This document shows positions 56,878-64,000 of a stretch of DNA of 64,000 nt, piece by piece. A program made the position numbers and the translations under genes. The notes beneath the pieces were generated by a model. The model saw only the letters and a list, made by a program, of their open reading frames with translations. It ran no database searches and was not told the DNA's origin. The first letter of the stretch is position 1, and each line of letters opens with the position of its first letter. Origin of the DNA: Tanypteryx hageni (taxonomy: Eukaryota > Arthropoda > Insecta > Odonata > Petaluridae); the NCBI GenBank assembly GCA_028673005.1, contig CM054115.1, positions 188,577,548-188,641,547 on the forward strand, read 5' to 3'.

Positions 56878-56879
56878 TA

Positions 56880-58480
56880 CCCCTATTGGTAGAAAATGGG
56901 TGGAACAAAGTTCGGTAATACAAGGGTTAAACCCAAGATAATTGCTCATATCATGTATGTGGACATATTTCGATTTTTTTAATTTTCCGCAAGTTAATTT
57001 TTTGGGCTTGAGTTATTAGCATTGCATGAAACACCTATCCAATGAATACCGATAATTTAATATGTTTATAATTATTATGATAGTTTAAGTATACCTTGCA
57101 TTTTTTAATATAAAAATAAATACATTTTATTTTAAAATATGAAGACGAAAAGAACTAATATATTAGATCTACGCAAAGTTATCTTCGGATTACACTAAAA
57201 TGATGAAAGTTAATCTCAAAAAGAACTTTTAAAAACCATTAACACATCTGGATTCACTATATTTTCTTAAAAAAACTTAATTTTGGAAGTTTCCCGTATA
57301 TTGTTACTTATAGCTTCTTTAATCAACACCTCATTTAATCTATCAAAACATTATAAATTTATTTATATGGGTGTACTATGCGACCCCGAATATTAATATT
57401 GGATTTATTTAAAAAAATATTTAGTTGTTAAAGATATAAATTTGACTTGCAATTAGTTTGTGATTCTTGTAAAAATCCGAAGAAAATTATAAAAAATTAC
57501 TGATTTTAACTAATTTCATTATTATTTGCCTGAAAATAGAGACTAAAAATTGAATATCTTTCCGCGCATTAACTCCTATTTCTTTTCATATCACTCTATC
57601 TACCGTATCTAATTATAACTTCTGGTTACGATAGAAAACTTGTAAATGATCCAAATTTAGAGTCCTTAAAAATATGATTTTAGTCATAAAGCAAAGGATT
57701 AATTGAAAATAATCCGAAGAATGCTAACATCACTACACTAATCCCCCTCTTCCTAATGAATCGCAACAGTCGGCTTAATTAATTGCCGCTTTTATATATT
57801 ATCAATGGTTTATACATAAAGTGTCAAAGCTTATTTAATTTATTTTAATTTGTTTATTTGACTTAAAGTCTCATAACGATTATTGCCTTAACAACATTAT
57901 GGGCATTTTCATCGCCAATATCCCTGAGCTCAACTCGGAAGCCACTTCCGCATAATCTCACACTCCCAAAAACCAAGTTCATATTTTAGCACTACATCTA
58001 CACTATGCAAACCTCCTTAATGCTGTTAATTACTCCACTGTCTCATACGCAGCACTGGCACATTATTTTCCCAAATATTCGCCGAAAAAGTTGCGCAAAC
58101 CTTCTCCATCATTTTTTCAGCCTTCGTATCAGTACGCTTTTTCGATGTGCTTGCGTCACGCGCGTGCACCATTGTTGCTTTCGTGCATATTTCGTCGCAC
58201 ACATTGTCCGAGCGTGTTATTTTATTGCATTATTTTTCTTTTAATTTCGAGCCCACATTAATCTGGACATCACTCAAATCGACTGGCGCTCCCCGCCATT
58301 TGTTTCCCCGGTCATTATTCAAGGTATGTTTTAATTACCCTCTCGAGCGGCCCCTCCCCATCATCATTTTCAAACACTTCCGCATTCAATTTTTTCCGCC
58401 GACGGATATTTTAATTTTGGAGCGACAGCCCATTACTATCCTCTCGTTCTCTCACGCTCGAATAAATCCCAATTTTCATT
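56880..58480. other. Unassigned AT-rich region
   Basis: No homology is recognised. Open frames at 58005-58480 have no motif. Confidence 0.35.
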
Positions 58481-58639
58481 ACGCCAGTGTCAATACACCG
58501 AATTACTGGAGCGATAACTCGGGCCAGAAAAGCCCCACCCGTCGCCTGGTTAGGCGTTATGGAGGACGGAGAAATGGTGGAACGAGGGAATGTTTTCGGA
58601 ACTCGTGCGACCAATATTGTGCCTTGCGTAAGCCCCGAG

Positions 58640-58918
58640 GCCCGAGTCTCGCCCTATCTCCCTCCTCCGCGCCCTCCTCTCCCACCACCCCCCTTTCCTT
58701 CTCCACGCCCTGCACGCCCCCCACCCCCTCACGCATTTCCACGTTCTTCCTTCCCTCGATCGAATGATTTGTGAGTTGCCAAAACGAGAATTTTTCCCGT
58801 TCTTTTCCCCTCTCTCTCTCTACCTTGCCTTCTTTTTTCCCCTCTCTCTCTCCCTCCTCCTTCCGTCTTCCTCCGCAAAGTCCCTTTCTCTCGATTCCTC
58901 TCGCTAACGCACACTCGA

Positions 58919-58920
<2 letters not shown>
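58640..58920 (+). repeat. Polypyrimidine tract
   Basis: CCCTCTCTCTCTC and CCACCCCCCTTT-type words on the plus strand, running up to the TA microsatellite. No LINE tail was found here. Confidence 0.75.

Positions 58921-58987
<67 letters not shown>
58921..58987. repeat. (TA)n microsatellite, about 67 bp
   Basis: An uninterrupted TA run directly after the polypyrimidine tract. Confidence 0.98.
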
Positions 58988-58991
<4 letters not shown>

Positions 58992-59889
58992 TTCTATAGA
59001 TTAGAATTAGCGCCCGACGCAAAACATTTACGATCGCGTTCATTGCTGATATTTTTATTTCGCATCGTAACAAAAGTCTTTAAAAGGCTTAGACGGTTCT
59101 CTCGATAAATTGCACTGGTCTGCTTACACGTTTCCGTTTATTCATTTACTGTTAATGACTCCGGCTAAGTCTTTACCTTTTTTACAGTAATTAAATTCCC
59201 ATTTATTTCTGTTTGTGGATATTTTGGCCCTATTACTGTTTATCTGTTCAACATCAGGTCTTTTTATTGTTGAAGCAGTTGTGGTGCGAATTTTAGGAGA
59301 GATGATTCAAAAATTTTATTTATACCAATAGCTCATAAATAACCCTTAACGGTCTTTTGCAATGAACGTAATAACAATATCAAAGACGATAAATAAAACC
59401 ATGCCATCGGCAGGGTTTCGGACTCATGACTGTAGCATTGAGAGTCAAACACGATAATTTCCCCTCTGCAAAGGCCGGAAAATAATATACAGCAAAATAT
59501 TTTTTTAAGAGTTTAGAATTTCGGTCTTTCATTAGTAATTGTACACTGTACACATTTAGTAAAGACGGAAAATATTCGTGAAATACAGGCGAACTATTGA
59601 TTTTTAGATACCATTGGTAAAAATAGCTTTCGTAGCTCGATCTTTAAGAGTTCTGCAATTGCGCTACAGTTCGTTTGTATTTATGAGATTTTGCAGTATT
59701 ACTGGGAATCTGCATGGCCAAAAAGATAGCACCCCCTTCGTAAATTACAATGAAACAAAGAATAGTTTCTCCAACAGACTTCATATGGACATATGTCACA
59801 AAAAAATATTCAAACTATAACATATTCACAAGGGGCGAAAGTAAATTTCTTAAATATGCGAAAGATATTCCGCTCATGTGTCAAACTCT
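58988..59889. other. Unassigned region
   Basis: A weak tRNA-like box may lie near 59410 on the minus strand. Nothing else is recognised. Confidence 0.3.
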
Positions 59890-60155
59890 CAGAACTTTTC
59901 CGTGTACTTTCCCTCCTCCCTTATCCGCCCTCATCCACTGCCCCTCACGCCATATCTCCTCCCACTCCACTTTATTCCAACCACCCCATGACTCCCTCCA
60001 CCCGCCTCACTCAACCTCTCTCCCACCCATAACCCCACCTCCCGTATATATCTTCATCTTCCCGCAAACCATTCTCTTCATCCTTTCCTCTGCTACTTTT
60101 CCCTCCCAATCCTTTACTACACCAACCCTTTCTTCCTCCCTCCCTAACAAATACG
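59890..60155 (+). repeat. CT-rich tract before tail copy D
   Basis: C- and T-biased low-complexity sequence on the plus strand. Confidence 0.65.
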
Positions 60156-60404
60156 TCTATTAATATATTGATGTCTACTAAGTTTAAGTGCGCATGTATG
60201 TAATAGCTTTCGTTAACGGAGCTTTAATGTTTTGTTTAAATATTGTCTTTAGTCTTTTTTACTGTCGTCATTTCCTTTTATTTATATCAATTAATCCTCT
60301 TAACAATCATAAGCTTATATTATGTATTACCAGCTATATCCTTTAATCTAGCAACATATACTTAAGCATCAAAAATGTTTTCATGTCTCTTTTAATGTAG
60401 ATTT

Positions 60405-60752
60405 TAGCGGGTTTCTCACACACCCCTTCTAGCGAGTATATTCCATTAAAGTGTATTTTTACAAAACCTTAAAAGTTATTTTCAAATTTGGCTTTTCCCA
60501 TCCAACAAAAATCCTTTCTTTTGTTCTCTGTTCTGTTCTGTTCTCTGAATGAATAGCCAATTCATTCTTACTGTTTTGCCTCTTTTAATTGCAAAATTAC
60601 ATTTCTTCCTGGCATTTTGTATTCATAGTGTTTGCTTCAAATTTTGTTTAGTATTGTGATATTCCGTAAGATTGACGACCGGGTTTAGGTTTAAGAAGGA
60701 GCAAACCAACCTCAAACTTTCCCAAATAAAGTGACAATTTAATCAATTTCTC
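60405..60752 (+). mobile_element. Non-LTR retrotransposon 3' end (tail copy D), diverged
   Basis: GCGGGTTTCTCACACACCCC, TTGACGACCGGGTTTAGG and CCCAAATAAAGTGACAATTT, then AATCAATT keep the order of the LINE 3' UTR at 20060-20317. An extra TTCTGTTCTGTTCTC run lies inside. Confidence 0.72.
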
Positions 60753-60845
60753 CCACTTACTCCATCTTCAACCTTTTACACCCCATCTCCCTCATACCTC
60801 TCCTTACCGCCCTGACCCTTTTTCTCATCTCACTTCCTCCTCACT
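60753..60845 (+). repeat. CT-rich tract after tail copy D
   Basis: CCCACTTACTCC and CCCATCTCCCTC-type words on the same strand as the upstream tract. Confidence 0.65.
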
Positions 60846-61365
60846 GAGTTTGATGTGCTTATCTGTATTTTTATTGATTTTATTTCTTTCATTTTTTCGA
60901 TAATTCCTCAAAGGAAACTGGAAAAATGTATACTTCCTCCGACATCCCGTAATCTATCTTTTTACATTATTTACCCTTATTTTTCCCCTTTGGATAATTT
61001 CTAGAAATACTGTTAGCATGCCCTCTAACATTTCCAACGCCCATTATGGGGTTATAATTCATGTTTTATGTCTCATTCAAAGTAAAATACATATAAATCG
61101 CCAATATATCCATAAATAATAAACTGCATGCTGTACCGAATAGCGTGGAATGCCATTTATAGTACTGGTGGTTATATGCTCGTAATGAAAAACGCGATCA
61201 CTAATTAATCTACATTGGCTAACGGCATAATCATCAATGACAGCAGTGATTGAAATCATTTATATCTATCACTCTCTTTAAAATAATATCCTTTATTGCT
61301 TACTCGTACTCGAAAGATACAGAAAAAGTACCGAAATCGAGATAAAAATTCTACATAGATATTTT
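60846..61365. other. Unassigned AT-rich region
   Basis: No homology is recognised. Confidence 0.3.
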
Positions 61366-61369
61366 AGGG

Positions 61370-63290
61370 ACCGCTTGGGCCGAAAAAAGGTCTTCGCCAA
61401 AGTCGTCTGTGAGCTGCTCAGCTCCATATACGTTCAACGCTAGTTTTACCGGAGGTGTCACTTGGACCGCTTTTCCGCTGGTCGCCATTTTCTTATCATC
61501 AATCGCTCATGCCTGAATTTCTGTCACTTTTATTCATTTTTAGTGTACTATCCGAAAAACATGAAAATTTACGTATCTCACTCACCTTCGGCTTTTTTTT
61601 ACCGGAGCGGTCATTCTGACCGCTGAAGCGAAACTTACGTAAGTTACGACGATTACACTGGTTTCGGAGTGTATGATACTGTGTACTGTACTCTTCGAAA
61701 TACTGTTTCTCTTCTGCCAGTGAGAGGCTCGTGGGTCTTACGGAGCGGAGCAAACGTCCTAGATTTGTCGTCTCGGGAATGGGATCCTGTGATTTTCACT
61801 CAAACCATGCCACAAAATCGTTACTTGGAAATTACGAGGTTCCTTCGCTTTGATGAAAAAGTTACAGGGTGGGAACGGCTGCAAACAGAAAAATTTGCAC
61901 TTGCTTCAGTCATTTGGGAAAAATTTACTAATAATTGAATTCTTTGCCAAATGTCTTCTGAGAATATCACTGTTGATGAACAGCTTTTTCCCTCTAAAGC
62001 TAGATGCCCATTTACAAAGTAAACGGCAAATAAGCCGGATAAGTTTGGGGTAAAATATTGGTTAGCTGTTGATGTCAAGACTAAATACGTTGTAAATAGT
62101 TTTCCTTACCATGGCAAAGACGAGACGCAACCCGTCGATCGGACTCTTGCTGAGCTCATGGTTTTGCGTCTTATCGACCCATACATAAACAGAAGAAGGA
62201 ATGTTACTTGTGATAACTCCTTCACCTCACTGAAGTTAGCAAAACTGTTGAAGGAAAAGTGCATAAGCCTCGTAGGCACAGTCAACCAAAGCTGAAGGTA
62301 AGTCCCTTCCTCTGTGAAACCTACGTATGATCCACTCCACACGAAGGTCCTGTACAAGCACAACGATATTACTCTTAGATCCTATATCTGTAATGTGAGC
62401 AAAAACTTCCTCAATTCTCAGCCTTCTTCATACTGATGTGGGCCTAGATGGAGAACACTCGAAGAAAATTCGACACAATATCATTTTACAGCACAAATAA
62501 ATGTGGTGTTGACATAATTGACAAAATAGTGCGCAAGTACACGATCAAATCCTTGAGTCGTACACGTATTTTTCAATGTGATCGACCTCTCAGGCTTCAA
62601 TGCCTACACCCTGTACAAGGAACTTACTGGTGCAAAAATACCTCGGAGGAAATTCATTAGGCAGATTGATACGGAACTAACAAAGCCTTATTCTTCGCTC
62701 CGGAAATTAACAGCACCTTTACTTACTCTTACTATGGAAGAAGAGAGCGAAGAAAATTCTCGCCGCCAGTAATGCCAGGTTGGTCGCTGCAATAAGAATA
62801 AAACAAAAGTCAAATGCCAAAAAAAGAAAAATTCTCTGTGGAACATAAACAGCAAAACTGACAGGAGTGCGTGTCTGTGGTCACTGTGCAGAATAGCTTT
62901 TGAAAATATAGCCAAAAAAGGAAGCCAAGCTTGTATGGTTTCTGCAACTTTAGTATTTCTTTCGATTATGATAACATTTCTAGCACTTATTGTATATTTA
63001 TGTAACATTGTACTTACCAAAAATGTGGGTCTTCTTTGTGCTTTGGTTTCATCAAAGCGGCGGCCAGAATTAGTCTAGGAGATGAGTCTTGATTCATTTC
63101 TTCTCCGTTTTCCGTGAGAATCATTTTCTAATAATTACTTGTAATATCCATAAAGTTTCTGTAATTCTTGTTGCGTTATATGTTTCCTTCTTAATAAAGG
63201 AAGAATAAGCCATTTAACGTTCCTCTGTGAACTGTCTGAAATGATTGAGCATCTTAAAAACCCGAAATGCACCGCTTTAACGAGTAGTGG
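61370..63290 (+). mobile_element. piggyBac-like element, approximate span
   Basis: The span is judged from the transposase relic and from GGTGTCACTTGGACCGCTTT (about 61450) and CACCGCTTTAACGAGTAGTGG (about 63270), which share the word ACCGCTTT. TTAA-flanked terminal repeats were not established. Confidence 0.45.
61760..62930 (+). pseudogene. piggyBac-like transposase, broken
   Basis: TMPQNRYLEITRFLRFDEK (61804 on) opens the recognisable part. The three catalytic aspartates are visible in NITVDEQLFPSK (about 61970), VTCDNSFTSLKLAKLLKEK (about 62210) and CGVDIIDKIVRKY (about 62500). GVKYWLAVDVKTKYVVNSFP lies between the first two, and GFNAYTLYKELTG follows the third. The C-terminal cysteine-rich part survives as TKVKCQ and further fragments to about 62900. 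Stops at 61936-61938, 62020 and 62293 and frameshifts near 62450 and 62570 inactivate it. The N-terminal region is missing. Confidence 0.88.
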
Positions 63291-64000
63291 TCAAAATAAC
63301 CGATGCTTGTAAACCTAGTATTGACATTCTCTTAATAAATCTCATAAATTTTAACTCTCGGAATAGAAACCTCGTTCAATTTAGCTATTTTGTGCAACAA
63401 TCGAGCATACCTAATATTTGACCTTTTCTTACAACATGAGTTTTTTTACATAGAATTGTAGGAAAGTGCTTCGAGTTCACACATAAAATATATAAATAAT
63501 CATGTGCATTGAGATTTGGAAATTCCTCCTCACTTATCTGTAAAATTGCATTTGATGTAAGTAATACCAGGAATATATTTTTCCCGTTTGCTTCTTGATC
63601 GATTCGAAGATAATCCTGTTAATCAGTTTACTAAATTTTAAAATTATACGATATATTGAAAAAAATTGAATCTAAATATACATAAATGGTTTGTACAACG
63701 TAAATACGGCAAAATTAAAAAAAAAATACTTTTATTGGCACATTTATTTCACGAGTGTATTCATCACAATTTGTTAACCATAGCCCCTATTAATTTAGAT
63801 TAATCACCGACTCATTAAGTGAACATCTAGAAGCGGAAATGTTGCTACCAGACTAGTTACGGGAAAATAATTTCCACGAGTGAATACTATTAATATAGCC
63901 AGTGACATTGTTTTACGGACTAGAACCGTACTATGTATGCTGCATTGAATTTTCTCAGCGATTTTCATTTAAAGAAAATGGGTTTTTTTATATATTACTA
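63291..64000. other. Unassigned AT-rich end of window
   Basis: No signal is recognised. Confidence 0.3.

Noticed and set aside
57770..58480. Host exon candidates
   Set aside because: No splice-flanked conserved coding stretch could be recognised; composition alone is not enough.
61077..61753. Minus-strand frames upstream of the piggyBac relic
   Set aside because: No recognisable motif; they overlap non-coding sequence of the element.

Overview
This window looks like intergenic chromosome sequence from an arthropod, most likely an insect. The background is AT-rich, no bacterial-style operons are visible, and I found no host gene that I can support. That guess rests on the repeat mix: tRNA-derived SINEs, several non-LTR retrotransposon clades, a Penelope-like element, hAT, pogo/Tigger, piggyBac and Helitron relics, and the 'CCCGGCTTCG' non-autonomous family common in insects. 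The species cannot be fixed from sequence alone. Every recognisable protein-coding stretch is a broken transposable-element gene.

Layout. 0.2-3.2 kb: a hAT element with terminal repeats, a minisatellite and a duplicated 3' end. 5.1-5.3 kb: a tRNA-derived SINE. 8.4-9.7 kb: a Tigger/pogo relic. 10.0-11.3 kb: a foldback insertion with a hammerhead-ribozyme-like core, SINE tails and a second such core. 12-20.4 kb and 60.4-60.8 kb: copies of one non-LTR retrotransposon (one long 5'-truncated copy, three 3' ends), each sitting inside long polypyrimidine tracts. 21.5-23.1 kb: a second hAT with a clear 8-bp target duplication. 24-34 kb: RT fragments of several LINE clades, a Helitron helicase piece, SINEs of two families, hAT and Tigger MITEs, and a foldback insertion at 33.6 kb with a 13-bp target duplication. 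35.7-37.4 kb: inverted arms around TA microsatellites and two copies of an unknown repeat. 37.4-41.5 kb: a nearly full-length GC-rich Jockey-like LINE on the minus strand. 42.5-52.1 kb: another LINE end, a motif-cluster repeat, a TIR element carrying a dimeric tandem array, a Penelope-like RT/GIY-YIG fragment and a three-unit tandem repeat. 54.7-56.9 kb: a pogo-like element with TIRs and TA duplication. 61.4-63.3 kb: a piggyBac-like relic.

The most interesting pattern is a set of hammerhead-ribozyme-like cores at four loci (about 10.15, 11.2, 33.7 and 35.7-36.2 kb). The sequences of stem II and of the stem III hexamer differ between loci, yet pairing is kept, and the hexamer is palindromic at three of the four (ACCGGT, ATGCAT, AAGCTT), which fits a dimeric hammerhead. 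Two loci share the same build: target duplication, a 36-42 nt extension, then two inverted arms. I infer that these are end-only insertions of Penelope-like retroelements, a group known to carry hammerhead motifs in its terminal repeats. A degenerate Penelope-like coding fragment lies at 49-50 kb in the same window.
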